From assembly GCF_000685315.1 (NCBI RefSeq), contig NZ_ARYM01000003.1, positions 124,001 to 188,000 on the forward strand: 64,000 nt of DNA. The letters are read 5' to 3'. The notes under the pieces are model-generated. The model saw only the letters and a program-made list of their open reading frames with translations. It was not told where the DNA came from and made no database searches. Positions 17,181 to 28,448 of the stretch are shown here, piece after piece (within the stretch, counting starts at the first letter, position 1; every line of letters starts with the position of its first letter). Position numbers and translations under genes: made by a program. This stretch comes from Hyphomonas polymorpha PS728 (lineage in GTDB: Bacteria > Pseudomonadota > Alphaproteobacteria > Caulobacterales > Hyphomonadaceae).

Positions 17181-18347
17181 TTACACGTCGAACAGGCGAA
17201 CCTGGCCGCCGGCGAAGGACACAGCGAGCTTGCCTGACAGGAGGGCGATCGCCTTCTTGCCGAACATGTCATAGCGCCAGCCGGTCATGGCCGGGATGTC
17301 TTCGCTGGTCTCGCCGCGGGCGATCCGGTCGATGTCGCTGGAGTTGGCAATCAGGCGCGGCACGACATCGTGTTCGTCGGAGATGTGCTTGAGCAGCACT
17401 TTCAGCAGCTCCGGCGCACCTGCCGGGATCTGCGGGTTCTGCACCGGGCGTGTCAGCTCGGGCGCAAAGGCGTCCGGGTTGGCGAGCGCTTCCTTGATGG
17501 CCTCGATCAGGCCCTGGCCATGTTTGGAGCGGATGAAGCCGTTGGGCACCGCGCGCAGCTGGTTGAAGTCTTCTTCGGTGCGCGGCTTCTGGGCGGCGAT
17601 CTCCTGGATGGCGTCATCCTTCAGGATACGGCGGCGGGGTTTGTCCAGCTCCTGCGCCGTGCGTTCGCGCCAAGCGGCGACGGCGACGACGATGGCGGCA
17701 TAGTCTTTCTTGGGCATGCGCAGTTTCAGGCGCTGCCAGGCATTCATCGGGTCGGTGTCATAGGTGGCCGGGTCTTCAAGCTCGGCCATCTCTTCGCGCA
17801 CCCAGTTGAGGCGGTCAGTCTTCTCCAGCTCGTCGCGCATCTTCTGATAGGCGTCGCGCAGGTGGGTCACGTCGCCCAGCGCGTAGACCAGCTGTTTCTG
17901 GCTGAGCGGGCGGCGCATCCAGTCGGTAAACTGGCTGGACTTGTCGATATGCTTGCGCAGGACGCGCTGGATCAGGTTGTCGTAGGAAATCGAATCGCCA
18001 AAGCCGAGCGCCATGGCGGCAACCTGGGTATCGAACACCGGGCCGGGGGGATGGCCGATCAGCCGGTTGAAGATTTCAATGTCCTGACGGGCCGCGTGGA
18101 ATACCTTAGTCTGGCGGTCTGAGGCGATCAGATCCAGGAAGGGCCGGATATCAAGGTCTTCTGCCCTGGGGTCGATCAGGCCCTCAACGCCGGGGGCGGA
18201 GGCCTGGATCAGGCAGAGTTCCGGCCAATATGTCGTCTCCCGGTGGAACTCGGTGTCCACGCAGACAAAGTCGGATTCGGCGAGCGCGCCGCACAGATCT
18301 TCCAGTGCGGACTGCTCTGTGATGGGGGTCAGGGTGTTGTCAGTCAT
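17181..18347 (-). CDS. rnd: Ribonuclease D
   Basis: A 388-residue DEDDy 3'-5' exoribonuclease involved in tRNA 3' maturation. The exo motifs are FVCVDTEFHRETTYWPELC (Asp, Glu), VFHAARQDIEIF (Asp) and YALGDVTHLRDAY (Tyr and Asp). One or two HRDC domains follow (about 210-380; AWRERTAQELDKPRRRILKD is the first). It is divergent from aspS with 97 bases between. Confidence 0.95.
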   Translation of the reverse strand: MTDNTLTPITEQSALEDLCGALAESDFVCVDTEFHRETTYWPELCLIQASAPGVEGLIDPRAEDLDIRPFLDLIASDRQTKVFHAARQDIEIFNRLIGHPPGPVFDTQVAAMALGFGDSISYDNLIQRVLRKHIDKSSQFTDWMRRPLSQKQLVYALGDVTHLRDAYQKMRDELEKTDRLNWVREEMAELEDPATYDTDPMNAWQRLKLRMPKKDYAAIVVAVAAWRERTAQELDKPRRRILKDDAIQEIAAQKPRTEEDFNQLRAVPNGFIRSKHGQGLIEAIKEALANPDAFAPELTRPVQNPQIPAGAPELLKVLLKHISDEHDVVPRLIANSSDIDRIARGETSEDIPAMTGWRYDMFGKKAIALLSGKLAVSFAGGQVRLFDV

Positions 18348-18444
18348 CCCTTGAGCGCTTATCGCACCAACTTGACAAAGGCGAGGGGGTCTGTGCCCTA
18401 CGCCGCTTCTTTCTGATTCAGCGATTTTCCGGAGATTTCGCCCG

Positions 18445-20268
18445 ATGCATGCCTATCGCACCCATACCTGCGGCGAGCTGCGCAAATCCCATGTGGGAGA
18501 AACCGTAAAGATTTCAGGCTGGCTGCACCGCCGCCGGGATCATGGCGGGGTCATGTTCATCGACCTGCGCGATCATTACGGTCTCACCCAGATTGTCTTC
18601 AATCCGGGCTCGCCGGGCTTCGCCACGGTTGAGCGCCTGCGCGCGGAAAGCGTCATCACGGTTGAGGGCAAGGTGGTTGCCCGCGACGCTGAACTGGTGA
18701 ACGCAAACCTTGCCACCGGCGAGATCGAAGTGGTGGGCGGGGAAGTCTCCGTCCAGTCCGAAGCCGCCGAGCTGCCGATGCCCGTGTTTGGCGACCACTC
18801 CTATCCGGAAGAAATCCGCCTCAAGCACCGCTATCTGGACCTGCGCCGCGAGCAGCTGCACAAGAACATGATCCTGCGCAGCCAGGTGATCGCCAGCCTT
18901 CGCCGCCGCATGGTGGCCGAAGGCTTCACCGAATACCAGACGCCGATCCTGACGGCCTCCAGCCCTGAAGGCGCCCGCGACTTCCTCGTGCCGAGCCGCC
19001 TGCATCCGGGTGAATTCTACGCCCTGCCGCAGGCGCCCCAGCAGTTCAAGCAGCTGCTGATGGTGTCGGGTTTCGACCGTTACTTCCAGATTGCGCCCTG
19101 CTTCCGCGATGAAGACGCGCGCGCCGACCGCTCGCCCGGTGAGTTCTACCAGCTCGATATCGAGATGAGCTTCGTGACGCAGGAGGACGTGTTCGGCGCG
19201 ATTGAGCCGGTCATGCGCGGCGTGTTCGAGGAGTTTGCGGACTGGGAAGGCAAGGGGCGCACTGTGCCCGCCGGCCCGTTCCCGCACATTCCCTACGCTG
19301 AAGCGATGCTGAAATACGGCGTCGACAAGCCGGACCTGCGTAACCCGATCATTTGCTCGGATGTTTCCGACATCGTAACGCGCGATGACGTGACCCTCGC
19401 CGTGTTCAAGAAGATTGTGGCGGGTGGCGGCATCGTGCGCGCCATTCCGGCACCGAATTCCGCTGAGCAGCCCCGCAGCTTCTTCGACAAGATGGACGCC
19501 TGGGCGAAGAAGGAAATGCAGGCGCCGGGCCTCGGCTACATGCGATTCGTGGAAGAGAACGGCCAGCTGGCCGCGACCGGCCCGATTGCCAAGTTCTTCG
19601 AGCCGGCTGCCCTGGCGGCGCTGGCTGAGCGCGCCGGCATCAAGGCAGGCGACGCGCTGTTCTTCTCTGCCGGCGACAAGACCGCCGCCGTGAAGCTGCA
19701 GGGACAGGCCCGTATTCGCATCGGCGAGGAACTCGGCATCATTGAACCCGGCGTGTTCCGCTTCTGCTGGATTGTCGATTTCCCGATGTATGAATGGGAT
19801 GAAGACAACAAGAAGGTGGACTTCAGCCACAACCCGTTCTCGATGCCCCAGGGCGGCATGGAGGCCCTGCTGGCGGCCGATACGGTCGAGAAGCAGCTGG
19901 ACCTCAAGGCGTTCCAGTACGACATCGTGTGTAACGGTGTGGAGCTGTCTTCGGGCGCGATCCGGAACCACCGCCCGGATGTGATGCTGAAAGCGTTCGA
20001 GTTGGCCGGCTATGGCCCTGAAGTGGTCGAGGCGAAGTTCGGCGGCATGCTGAACGCGTTCCGCTATGGCGCCCCGCCCCATGGCGGCATTGCGCCCGGC
20101 GTTGACCGGATTGTCATGTTGCTGGCCGAAACCGACTCACTGCGCGATGTGATCCTGTTCCCGATGAACCAGCAGGCCCGCGACCTGCTGATGGGCGCGC
20201 CGAGCCCGGTAGACGAGCGCCAGCTGAAGGAACTCAACATCCGCCTCGCGCCGGTGGTGAAGGCGTAA
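18445..20268 (+). CDS. aspS: Aspartyl-tRNA synthetase, probably non-discriminating
   Basis: A 607-residue bacterial class IIb AspRS: N-terminal OB anticodon-binding domain (1-110), catalytic domain with motif 2 ([13 protein letters not shown]) and motif 3 ([14 protein letters not shown]), and the GAD insertion (about 290-420). The loop [10 protein letters not shown] places a histidine at residue 33, where non-discriminating AspRSs such as that of Pseudomonas aeruginosa have one and discriminating enzymes have leucine. If so it also makes Asp-tRNA(Asn) for GatCAB. GatCAB is outside the window. A terminator follows. Confidence 0.95.
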   Translation: MHAYRTHTCGELRKSHVGETVKISGWLHRRRDHGGVMFIDLRDHYGLTQIVFNPGSPGFATVERLRAESVITVEGKVVARDAELVNANLATGEIEVVGGEVSVQSEAAELPMPVFGDHSYPEEIRLKHRYLDLRREQLHKNMILRSQVIASLRRRMVAEGFTEYQTPILTASSPEGARDFLVPSRLHPGEFYALPQAPQQFKQLLMVSGFDRYFQIAPCFRDEDARADRSPGEFYQLDIEMSFVTQEDVFGAIEPVMRGVFEEFADWEGKGRTVPAGPFPHIPYAEAMLKYGVDKPDLRNPIICSDVSDIVTRDDVTLAVFKKIVAGGGIVRAIPAPNSAEQPRSFFDKMDAWAKKEMQAPGLGYMRFVEENGQLAATGPIAKFFEPAALAALAERAGIKAGDALFFSAGDKTAAVKLQGQARIRIGEELGIIEPGVFRFCWIVDFPMYEWDEDNKKVDFSHNPFSMPQGGMEALLAADTVEKQLDLKAFQYDIVCNGVELSSGAIRNHRPDVMLKAFELAGYGPEVVEAKFGGMLNAFRYGAPPHGGIAPGVDRIVMLLAETDSLRDVILFPMNQQARDLLMGAPSPVDERQLKELNIRLAPVVKA

Positions 20269-20299
20269 GCCTCACCCCTGAGCCTTGGGCCTGAAAACG

Positions 20300-20326
20300 A
20301 ACCGCCGGGCGACGAGCCCGGCGGTT
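20300..20326 (+). terminator. Intrinsic terminator after aspS
   Basis: An 11-bp perfect stem AACCGCCGGGC/GCCCGGCGGTT with loop GACGA ends in a short T run. The As on the other side could let it serve the convergent pentapeptide gene too. Confidence 0.8.
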
Positions 20327-20353
20327 TTGATTCGTGGCTGTGATCGGGCGGGA

Positions 20354-21091
20354 TCAGTCCTCAGTTTTTATGAGAGACACATCGCACATGGGCAGGCTCA
20401 TATTTGCCGGCAGGCGGGTGGTGAGTGAACCGCAGGCGCCGGCAAAGTCTGCCGTGGATGCGCCGGTGATACCGGTCAGGTCTGCGCCCGGCAGGCGGGC
20501 GTCCCGGAAGGAGGCGTTGGACACGTCTGCCCCGGCAAAGCTGGCATCTGTCAGGTTGGCGCCATTGAAAATGGTGCCGCGCAGATTGGCCCGGTCCATC
20601 ACAGTGTCGGTGCAGTTGGCGCCGGAGAGATCTGCGGTTTCAAGCCGTGCGAAGAGGAGCGTGGCGCCTTCGAAATTCACGCCGATCAGGCGGGCTTTCT
20701 CAAGGTTTGCGCCCTGCATGCGCGCGCGGCGGAAATCAGCGCCTGAGGCGAGTACGTCCTGCATACGGGCGTTGTTGAACACGGCATCGGCCAGGCGCCC
20801 GCTGGTCAGATCTGCCCCGCGCAGGTCGGCGCCGGTAACATTGGCGTTCTGCATATTGACCGCAGTGGCTCGCACGCCGCGCATGAAGGCGTAATCGAAG
20901 CGAGCACCGGAATAATTGGCGCCGTTCAGTGTCCATCCGGCGAGGTTGCGCCCGGAGAGATCACAATCAGCACATGCACCAATATAGCTGGGAGACCATG
21001 CAACGGGCTGGCTTTGAGCCAGAGCCGTGTTGGCAAACGCAGCCGTCATGAGACCGGCCAGTGAGATGAGACGCATTTGTGGCGCGAACAT
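20354..21091 (-). CDS. Secreted pentapeptide-repeat protein
   Basis: A 245-residue protein with a signal peptide (MRLISLAGLMTAAFANTALAQ, preceded by five residues if the first ATG is used). The rest is mostly tandem A(D/N)LXX-type pentapeptides from about residue 42 to 225, for example ADLRGADL, ANLEKARL and ADLSGANC, predicted to fold as a right-handed quadrilateral beta-helix. The cysteines in ACADCDLSG and near the C-terminus (ACGS, MCDV) could form disulfides, fitting a periplasmic location. No enzymatic role can be assigned. It is convergent with aspS. Confidence 0.85.
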   Translation of the reverse strand: MFAPQMRLISLAGLMTAAFANTALAQSQPVAWSPSYIGACADCDLSGRNLAGWTLNGANYSGARFDYAFMRGVRATAVNMQNANVTGADLRGADLTSGRLADAVFNNARMQDVLASGADFRRARMQGANLEKARLIGVNFEGATLLFARLETADLSGANCTDTVMDRANLRGTIFNGANLTDASFAGADVSNASFRDARLPGADLTGITGASTADFAGACGSLTTRLPANMSLPMCDVSLIKTED

Positions 21092-21253
21092 ATGACTTGG
21101 ATAATGGCAATTCTGAAAACTCTAAACTGAACAAACAGTAAGAAGTGTAAAAGCCGCGTAACTGTTGCATGCGTGCAATAACTCTTGCACTTGCCGCTTG
21201 GTTAATTGCCTGCCCCGAGGGGCAATTTACGGCTGGTCACTCGCGTGTGGGGA

Positions 21254-23506
21254 TTATTGGGTGGCTCTGCTTTCTTCACCGCAGGTGTCGCAGGCGTGGT
21301 GTCCGTCCGGGCCTGCTTCAAAAAGGGTAAAGCTTCCGCAGGCCGGGCAGGCTTGGGCGAGATAGGCCGGCGTCAGGTCAATCGTGCCGTCATCATCTGC
21401 ATCTGGCTCCTCCGCAGCCTTCTCGGCCCGCCGCTTGTTCAGAATCACGATGTTGTCCGGCAGCTGGCCACGGGAAAAACCGCGGGAGATAATCTGGGCT
21501 GCTTCTGTGGTGAACGCGGCAGTCTGCGCGCCGCGTGTGGCGTCGCCCGCGCCCCGGCCGAGGCCATCATGGGTGACATCGGCTTCGGCAAGATCATCGC
21601 GGCCCAGATAGGAGAGGGCAAGCTCGCGGAAGATATAGTCGAGAATCGAGGTGGCCTTGGTGATCCGGTCATTGCCGGTCACTTCCCCGGCCGGTTCAAA
21701 CCGGGTGAATACGAAGGCGTCTGCATACTCTTCCAGCGGCACGCCGTATTGCAGGCCCAGCGAGACGGAGATGGCGAAATTGTTCATCAGGCTGCGGAAG
21801 GCGGCGCCTTCCTTGTGCATGTCGATGAAGATTTCGCCCAGGCTGCCATCATCGAATTCGCCGGTGTGGAGATAGACCTTGTGGCCGCCGACGGTGGCTT
21901 TCTGGATATAGCCTTTGCGGCGATCCGGCAGGCGTGTGCGGCGCACGGGTGGGCCCTGCTCTGTGAGCACCGGCAAGGCGGGCAGGGCTTCAGCGTCCTC
22001 GGCAAGTTCTTCGGCGAGCGAGAGGATCTGTTCCATGCGCTCCCGCACGTCTTCCGAGGGCGGGGTGCGGTGGCCGGTAAGCAATACGGAGAGGCCAGCC
22101 GCCATCGCCGCCTCGGCCATGGCCAGCCCTTCCTGGGCAGGCACGCGGAGCATGGCCATGCCATTGAGGGCCCGGGCGGCTGCGGAGGTGAAGCGCAGCT
22201 CGGCATCCATCGAAACGTTCAACGAGAAGCCGGCAGTGGCGAGGCCTTTGCCGGCAATGTCTTCCACCGCGCCGTCGATGGCGGCTTCTGCCGAGGCAAT
22301 GTCTTTTTTGGAGAAGCCGACGGCGGACAGCAGCGCGCGGCCATCGGAGTCGAAACGCTCCGGCGACAGGCGCAGGTCATTGGTGATGATCTCGTCGCCC
22401 AGCACCCAGCGGGAGAAGGCCGCATTCAGCGGCAGGCCATCGCCAATGGCGCGGGTGACGCGCTCAAGGGCATCGTCACTGAAGCCGCGATCCCGCAGCT
22501 TTGAGCGGCCAAGGGCGGCGTCCAGATCCTGCTCACCGGCACTGGCTAGCCGGCCCAGCAGGACCGGGAGTTGTTCGGGCGCGCGGCGGGCAAGGCCGAG
22601 GCGGGCGGCCCGGCCGAGGGAGGGAGATTCCTCGCCATAGGCGAGCACGGTGCGGACCGGAGCGGCGCCTTCGCTTTCACAATCTGGCAGGACGCCGCCA
22701 AGATCGCTCAGCGGCAGGATAGCCACCTGGCAGCCCCGCCGTCCGGCAGCCTTGATGGCTTCAAGGCCCAGCACCCGGGCATGGGCGGCCGGCAGGGCAG
22801 CGCCGGTCGCGGCGGTGCGGACGAGCGCAGTGAGGGCGGCGCCAGCAGCGATGCCGGCTTCGGAAGCATAGTCGAGCCCGAGGGACATGACCGCCGCGCC
22901 AAGCCCGGCGATGACCAGCACGCCATCTGGCAGCGAGCGGGCAGCTGCGTCGGCAGCGCTCACGAGATAGTCCGCCTCAAGCCCGCCAGGGCCGATGGCA
23001 GCCGCCACATCAATCACGCGGCAGCGGGTGGCCGCGTCGGGCAGGGGCGCGCGGGCAAGATGGATCTCGGCGCCTTCGTCCAGCACCGCATCGAGGGCGG
23101 CGCGGACGGGCGCGTCGAGATGGCCGGTTTCGAACATGCCGGGGCGGGGCGAGGGCGTGCTGACGGCTGCCGCACGCAGGGCAGCCGCGGTTTTCTGGAT
23201 ACCGCCAGGCTGGCGGAGGGCCTCTTCCAGGACATCCTGCGGCAGGCCGGCGGCAATGGCTTCGGCAAGCTCGGCATTACGCGGCGCATCCCCGAGGCGC
23301 TCAAGCATTTCGGCGGTGGCCAATTGGGAGACCCCGAGGAGATTGGCAGCCGACCAGGCGGCCCGCACCTGTTCCAGAGCGGCGGGCGTCAGCGGCTGAA
23401 GGGCGCGTCCGGCCGAGCGGGAAATGTCCCGCATCCTTACCTCTCGGGAGATCAGCCCATCGGCTTCTGCTGCTTCGAGGATTTCCGAATGCGATTTTGC
23501 CGCCAT
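21254..23506 (-). CDS. Decayed class II ribonucleotide reductase paralogue (TSCPD-domain protein)
   Basis: A 750-residue protein whose C-terminal 230 residues match the tail of B12-dependent reductases (NrdJ). The TSCPD segment is [20 protein letters not shown]...[24 protein letters not shown]. The terminal four-cysteine motif has Cys720, 723, 739 and 742. The first 480 residues keep only faint traces of the catalytic barrel, for example [19 protein letters not shown] and [26 protein letters not shown] cannot find the NPCGE-type catalytic cysteine segment or other active-site cysteines. It is about 450 residues shorter than NrdJ. It probably has a regulatory or structural role. Confidence 0.75.
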   Translation of the reverse strand: MAAKSHSEILEAAEADGLISREVRMRDISRSAGRALQPLTPAALEQVRAAWSAANLLGVSQLATAEMLERLGDAPRNAELAEAIAAGLPQDVLEEALRQPGGIQKTAAALRAAAVSTPSPRPGMFETGHLDAPVRAALDAVLDEGAEIHLARAPLPDAATRCRVIDVAAAIGPGGLEADYLVSAADAAARSLPDGVLVIAGLGAAVMSLGLDYASEAGIAAGAALTALVRTAATGAALPAAHARVLGLEAIKAAGRRGCQVAILPLSDLGGVLPDCESEGAAPVRTVLAYGEESPSLGRAARLGLARRAPEQLPVLLGRLASAGEQDLDAALGRSKLRDRGFSDDALERVTRAIGDGLPLNAAFSRWVLGDEIITNDLRLSPERFDSDGRALLSAVGFSKKDIASAEAAIDGAVEDIAGKGLATAGFSLNVSMDAELRFTSAAARALNGMAMLRVPAQEGLAMAEAAMAAGLSVLLTGHRTPPSEDVRERMEQILSLAEELAEDAEALPALPVLTEQGPPVRRTRLPDRRKGYIQKATVGGHKVYLHTGEFDDGSLGEIFIDMHKEGAAFRSLMNNFAISVSLGLQYGVPLEEYADAFVFTRFEPAGEVTGNDRITKATSILDYIFRELALSYLGRDDLAEADVTHDGLGRGAGDATRGAQTAAFTTEAAQIISRGFSRGQLPDNIVILNKRRAEKAAEEPDADDDGTIDLTPAYLAQACPACGSFTLFEAGPDGHHACDTCGEESRATQ

Positions 23507-23712
23507 CTGTCCCGTGCTCCTGCCGAATCAGTCCTGGTCAGGGTGCCTGCTCGCCCTCTTTGCGGCAACCGCTTTTCAGGCGCTCAAAGCAGTGGATTGC
23601 CTGTAATGACGCGCCCCGCGCGCCCAGGGCGCATTGCCTGCCTGCCATGGATGGATTAATCGCCGGGGCATCGCCATATTGCGGCCATCAAACACGGTCA
23701 GGAAAGCCTCAG

Positions 23713-24105
23713 ATGCTGAAGCAGATATTCACCTGGTGGAGCGGAAACACCGTCGGAGCCGCCTTCGACATCAAGCGGCGTTCGGCCTTTGTCGGCACCG
23801 ATGAATACGGCAACCGCTATTTCGAAGAGAAGAAACCCTCGATCGAAGGCCGCCGCCGCCGGTATGTGATGTATAACGGGTTGGCAGAACCCTCCAAGGT
23901 GCCCGCTGACTGGCATGGCTGGCTGCACCACACGCTGGACGCGCCGCCGACCAAGATGCCGCTGGAGCGCCGCGAGTGGGAGACCGACCACATGCCGAAT
24001 ATGACCGGCACGCCCTATGCGGTGAAGCCCAAGGGCTCTCTGTCCAACCAGCGTGAGCGTCAGCGCTCCGACTCCGATTACGAGGCGTGGACCCCGGATG
24101 CGTGA
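23713..24105 (+). CDS. Complex I accessory subunit NDUFA12 (B17.2)
   Basis: A 130-residue homologue of mitochondrial NDUFA12, one of the few supernumerary complex I subunits shared with alphaproteobacteria. Diagnostic segments are FVGTDEYGNRYFEEK, RRYVMYNGLAEPSKVPADWHGWLHH and ERREWETDHMPNMTGTPYA. The start is ATG 23713 (MLKQIFTWWSG). It overlaps the mlaD start by eight bases. NDUFA12-mlaD-DUF2155 is a recurrent alphaproteobacterial cluster, although the three have no obvious common function. Confidence 0.93.
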   Translation: MLKQIFTWWSGNTVGAAFDIKRRSAFVGTDEYGNRYFEEKKPSIEGRRRRYVMYNGLAEPSKVPADWHGWLHHTLDAPPTKMPLERREWETDHMPNMTGTPYAVKPKGSLSNQRERQRSDSDYEAWTPDA

Positions 24106-24649
24106 ATCGTTTTTTGAAACCCTGATCGGGGCCGTGGTCGTTGGTGTCGCTGGCTTCTTCCTCTGGTTTGCCCTGGCACGAGGCGGCGATTCGAGCGGCA
24201 TGGGCGCCAACCAGTACGAAGTGACCGCACGCTTCAACAGCGTATCGGGCATCTCGCGCGGATCAGACGTGCGCATTGCGGGCGTGAAGGCCGGGGTTGT
24301 GAAATCCATTGATGGCGACCCGCAGACCTTTGAAGCGGTGCTCAAGCTCGCGCTCGATTCGAAGTGGGAGCTGCCCGACGATACCGACGCGCGGATTTCC
24401 ACGGATGGTCTGCTCGGCGGCGCCTATATCGCGCTCGAGCCCGGCGCCGGTTTCGACAACATTGCGCAGGACGGCACGGGCGAAATCCAGTTCACGCGCG
24501 GCAGCGTCGATCTGCTGACCCTGTTTGCATCCTTCGCATCAGGCGGCGGTGGTGGCAGCAGCAATAGCGGCACGTCTTCTTCTTCGGCCGCAGATGATTT
24601 CGGCCCTGTGGATCCCCCGGAAGTTCCCTCTGATGGAGCTGGTGAATGA
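24098..24649 (+). CDS. mlaD: Phospholipid transport substrate-binding protein MlaD (MCE domain)
   Basis: A 183-residue inner-membrane-anchored MCE protein of the Mla system, which moves phospholipids between membranes. One N-terminal transmembrane helix (about 7-27) is followed by the MCE domain (YEVTARFNSVSGISRGSDVRIAGVKAGVV...ISTDGLLGGAYIALEPG). A low-complexity Gly/Ser tail (about 150-170) ends the protein. The start is ATG 24098 (MRESFFETL). Its stop overlaps the next ATG (ATGA). The other mla genes are not in the window. Confidence 0.92.
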   Translation: MRESFFETLIGAVVVGVAGFFLWFALARGGDSSGMGANQYEVTARFNSVSGISRGSDVRIAGVKAGVVKSIDGDPQTFEAVLKLALDSKWELPDDTDARISTDGLLGGAYIALEPGAGFDNIAQDGTGEIQFTRGSVDLLTLFASFASGGGGGSSNSGTSSSSAADDFGPVDPPEVPSDGAGE

Positions 24650-25197
24650 AAATTGCTTCGCGCCTTCTGGCAGCTACCGGCTTTGCCGTAGTGGTGGCTC
24701 TGACCGCTTCGGCGAGTACGATGGCGCAGAAGAACCAGGCGACGCTGCGCGCTCTGGACAAGATTACCGGGCGCTCGACGGACATTGTCGTGAAGGTGGG
24801 CGAGCCGGTGACCTTCGGGTCGCTGCGGGTGGAGCTGAAAACCTGTTATCAGGCGCCGCCTGAAGAAGTTCCCGAAAGCGCTGCCTTCCTGCGGATCGCT
24901 TCGACCCAGCCTGTGGCGGTGGAAACCATGGAGGCTGTCGCCGCCAAGGACGCGCCCGCTGCGGCCGCTCAGAACCCCACCCTGTTTTCAGGCTGGATGT
25001 ATGCCTCTTCGCCGGGTCTCAACGCGCTGGAACATCCGGTTTATGATATCTGGGTGATCCGTTGCACGGCGCCGGAGCCGGTAAAACTGCCGGAACGAGT
25101 AACCATCCCGGAAAGTGTCGAGCCGCTGTATGATGACATGCCGGCCGGTGTAACCGAAACTGAAACCCCGCCGGACGAGGACATCCCGATCGACTGA
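24646..25197 (+). CDS. Secreted DUF2155 protein
   Basis: A 183-residue exported protein: signal peptide MKIASRLLAATGFAVVVALT...AMA-like, then the DUF2155 core (LDKITGRSTDIVVKVGEPVTFGSLRVELKTCYQAPPEEVPESAAFL...FSGWMYASSPGLNALEHPVYDIWVIRC). Two cysteines in the core could form a disulfide. The acidic proline-rich tail (PPDEDIPID) is encoded opposite the 3' end of aat. The function is unknown; the family is restricted to alphaproteobacteria. Confidence 0.9.
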   Translation: MKIASRLLAATGFAVVVALTASASTMAQKNQATLRALDKITGRSTDIVVKVGEPVTFGSLRVELKTCYQAPPEEVPESAAFLRIASTQPVAVETMEAVAAKDAPAAAAQNPTLFSGWMYASSPGLNALEHPVYDIWVIRCTAPEPVKLPERVTIPESVEPLYDDMPAGVTETETPPDEDIPID

Positions 25198-25817
25198 TCG
25201 GAGAGCGCCTCCGGCAGGCTTCCATGAAAATCTGCATCGACCTTCAGCGCCGCCTTCAGGCGCGCCTTGAATGCGTCGCGGCTGATCTCGATCAGGCCGA
25301 ACTGCACGAGGTGCGGGTTGTGGAATTGCGCGTCCAGCAGCACATAACCCCGGTCAATGAGCCGGGCGACCAGATGCACCAGCGCAATCTTTGACGCGTC
25401 CGTCGCGCGGGAGAACATGCTCTCGCCAAAGAAAGCGCCGCCGAGGGCCACACCATAGAGACCGCCCACAAGCTCGTCGCCGTCCCAGCATTCCACCGAA
25501 TGGGCAAAGCCCTGCCGGTGCAGCGTGCTGTAGAGGTTCACGATGGGCGAGTTGATCCAGGTGTTCGGGCGATTGTCATGCGGCTCCCCGCAGGCTTCGA
25601 CGACGCGCGTGAAGGCAGTGTCAAAGCTGACCCGGAACGGGTCCTGGCAGACCCGGCGCTTCAGGCGTTTGGGAATGTGGAACGCGTCCAGGGGCAGGAT
25701 GCCCCTGAAGTCCGGGTCGACAAGGAACAGCCGCGGATCATCCCGCGAGTCGGCCATGGGAAAAACGCCCCGGCGGTAGCAGGCAAGCAGGTCTTCAGGG
25801 CCGAAGCGGGCGGACAT
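25041..25817 (-). CDS. aat: Leucyl/phenylalanyl-tRNA-protein transferase
   Basis: Adds Leu or Phe from aminoacyl-tRNA to N-terminal Lys/Arg, making an N-degron for ClpAP. It has 258 residues. Family motifs are LLACYRRGVFPMADS, WINSPIVNLYSTLHRQGFAHSVECWDGDELVGGLYGVALGGAFFGESMFSR and LLDAQFHNPHLVQFGLIEI. The catalytic domain ends at about residue 205; the last 53 or so residues are a Ser/Gly/Thr-rich extension read antisense through the end of the DUF2155 gene (157 bp overlap). It is downstream of accC with a 57-base gap. Confidence 0.92.
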   Translation of the reverse strand: MSARFGPEDLLACYRRGVFPMADSRDDPRLFLVDPDFRGILPLDAFHIPKRLKRRVCQDPFRVSFDTAFTRVVEACGEPHDNRPNTWINSPIVNLYSTLHRQGFAHSVECWDGDELVGGLYGVALGGAFFGESMFSRATDASKIALVHLVARLIDRGYVLLDAQFHNPHLVQFGLIEISRDAFKARLKAALKVDADFHGSLPEALSDQSIGMSSSGGVSVSVTPAGMSSYSGSTLSGMVTRSGSFTGSGAVQRITQIS

Positions 25818-25874
25818 CAGATCAAGATATGGGTTGCGCCGCGTTGACTGTAAACGCGGCGCAATGACGGGCCC

Positions 25875-27248
<1,374 letters not shown>

Positions 27249-27249
27249 G

Positions 27250-27723
27250 CTACTCGATCAGGACCAGGGCTTCGCCAAATTCGACCGGCTGGGCGTTCTC
27301 GACATAGATTGCCTTCACGGTGCCTGCGCGGTCTGCCTCGACGGGGTTGAACGTCTTCATGGCTTCGATGAGCATGAGCGTGTCGCCCTTTTTCACCTTG
27401 TCGCCAATGGCGATATAAGCCTTGGAGTTCGGGTCGGGAGACAGGTAAACCGTTCCGACCATTGGAGATTTTACGGCATTGTCTGAAGCCGCAGCCGCCG
27501 CTGGAGCGGCGGCGGGGGCTGGCGCGGCAAGCGCTGCGGGGGCCTGCATGGCCGCCGGCGCAGCCGGAGCCACGGCCTGAACCATGGTTGGTGCAGCCGG
27601 TTTGGAGACCCGCACACGCAGGCCTTCATGCTCGACTTCCAGCTCGCCCAGGTCGGCTTCGCGCAGGATTGCAGCCAGTTCCCGGATCAGGCCGGTGTCC
27701 AGCTTGTTCTTGGCAGTACTCAT
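27250..27723 (-). CDS. accB: Biotin carboxyl carrier protein of acetyl-CoA carboxylase
   Basis: A 157-residue BCCP. N-terminal helices ([28 protein letters not shown]) are followed by an Ala/Pro-rich linker of about 45 residues and the C-terminal biotinyl domain. The biotinylated lysine is in [12 protein letters not shown], a variant of the usual EAMKMMN. The partner gene accC follows immediately, and aroQ is 5 bases upstream. Confidence 0.97.
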   Translation of the reverse strand: MSTAKNKLDTGLIRELAAILREADLGELEVEHEGLRVRVSKPAAPTMVQAVAPAAPAAMQAPAALAAPAPAAAPAAAAASDNAVKSPMVGTVYLSPDPNSKAYIAIGDKVKKGDTLMLIEAMKTFNPVEADRAGTVKAIYVENAQPVEFGEALVLIE

Positions 27724-27728
27724 GTTTT

Positions 27729-28172
27729 TTAGCTCCTCGCCTCTCCCGATAGCCTCAGGGCCGCGCTCAGCGCGAGTTCATATCCATAGGCACCTAGCCC
27801 GGCAATTGTACCAACTGCAACAGGCGCCACGTAGTTGACATGCCGGAAAGCCTCGCGCGCGGCGGGGTTCGACAGGTGTACTTCGATCAGCGGAATCTTC
27901 AGCGTTTTCAAGGCGTCATGCAGAGCGATCGACGTGTGCGTGTAAGCGGCTGCATTAAGGATCAGAGCCCGGCCCTCACGGGCGGCCTCCTGCACCCAGG
28001 ACACGAGCTCACCTTCAGAATTCGTCTGACGCGCGACAATTGCCACGTCGCCTGCAAGCGCCCTGAGTCGGGCGTGGATATCTTCGAGCGTATCCCGCCC
28101 GTAGATTTCCGGCTCGCGCGTACCCAAAAGGTTGAGGTTCGGCCCGCCGAGGACATATACCGGTTTCGACAT
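27729..28172 (-). CDS. aroQ: Type II 3-dehydroquinate dehydratase
   Basis: Third step of the shikimate pathway, dodecameric type II enzyme. It has 147 residues from the ATG at 28172. Active-site segments are [16 protein letters not shown] (with the catalytic Tyr and Arg), [12 protein letters not shown] and [18 protein letters not shown]. The residue before GPNLN is Gly instead of the common Asn. It heads the aroQ-accB-accC(-aat) operon, an arrangement found across proteobacteria, and is divergent from thiS. Confidence 0.95.
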   Translation of the reverse strand: MSKPVYVLGGPNLNLLGTREPEIYGRDTLEDIHARLRALAGDVAIVARQTNSEGELVSWVQEAAREGRALILNAAAYTHTSIALHDALKTLKIPLIEVHLSNPAAREAFRHVNYVAPVAVGTIAGLGAYGYELALSAALRLSGEARS

Positions 28173-28235
28173 GCGCCTTCGTTTGCGCTGTAACGGCCAG
28201 CGTGGCAAGAGGGCAACAGTCAGGGAATTTTACGG

Positions 28236-28448
28236 ATGCAGATCACGCTGAACGGTGAGGCGCTCGAGATCGCCCCGGGCACGACGGTTGCGCAGCTTGT
28301 CCACCGGATATCCGGCGAGACCGGCCGTGATCCGCGCGGGGTTGCCGTGGAGCGCAATCGCGAGATTGTGCCCAGGTCCGAACATGCCATGACCGTCCTC
28401 ACCGAGGGGGACAGGCTGGAGATCGTGCAGTTCGTAGGGGGTGGATAA
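28236..28448 (+). CDS. thiS: Sulfur carrier protein ThiS
   Basis: A 70-residue ubiquitin-fold carrier that delivers thiocarboxylate sulfur for the thiazole moiety of thiamine. It ends in VGGG, supplying the terminal Gly-Gly that is adenylated and thiolated. CAGGGA lies about 10 bases before the ATG. thiG follows after a 115-base spacer containing three CTCCAAC repeats. No TPP riboswitch is visible upstream in the short gap to aroQ. Confidence 0.92.
   Translation: MQITLNGEALEIAPGTTVAQLVHRISGETGRDPRGVAVERNREIVPRSEHAMTVLTEGDRLEIVQFVGGG

Noticed and set aside
18514-20082. Long antisense open frame (522 codons) inside aspS
   Set aside because: Shadow of aspS; composition and lack of start signals argue against coding.
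21166-21224. TTGCA/TGCAA palindrome and TGCCCC/GGGGCA hairpin near the RNR-like gene end
   Set aside because: Arms of 5-6 bp are expected by chance at this base composition, and no T run follows the hairpin.
28200-28240. Possible TPP riboswitch before thiS
   Set aside because: Only 63 bases separate aroQ and thiS, and no THI-box sequence or suitable stems are visible.
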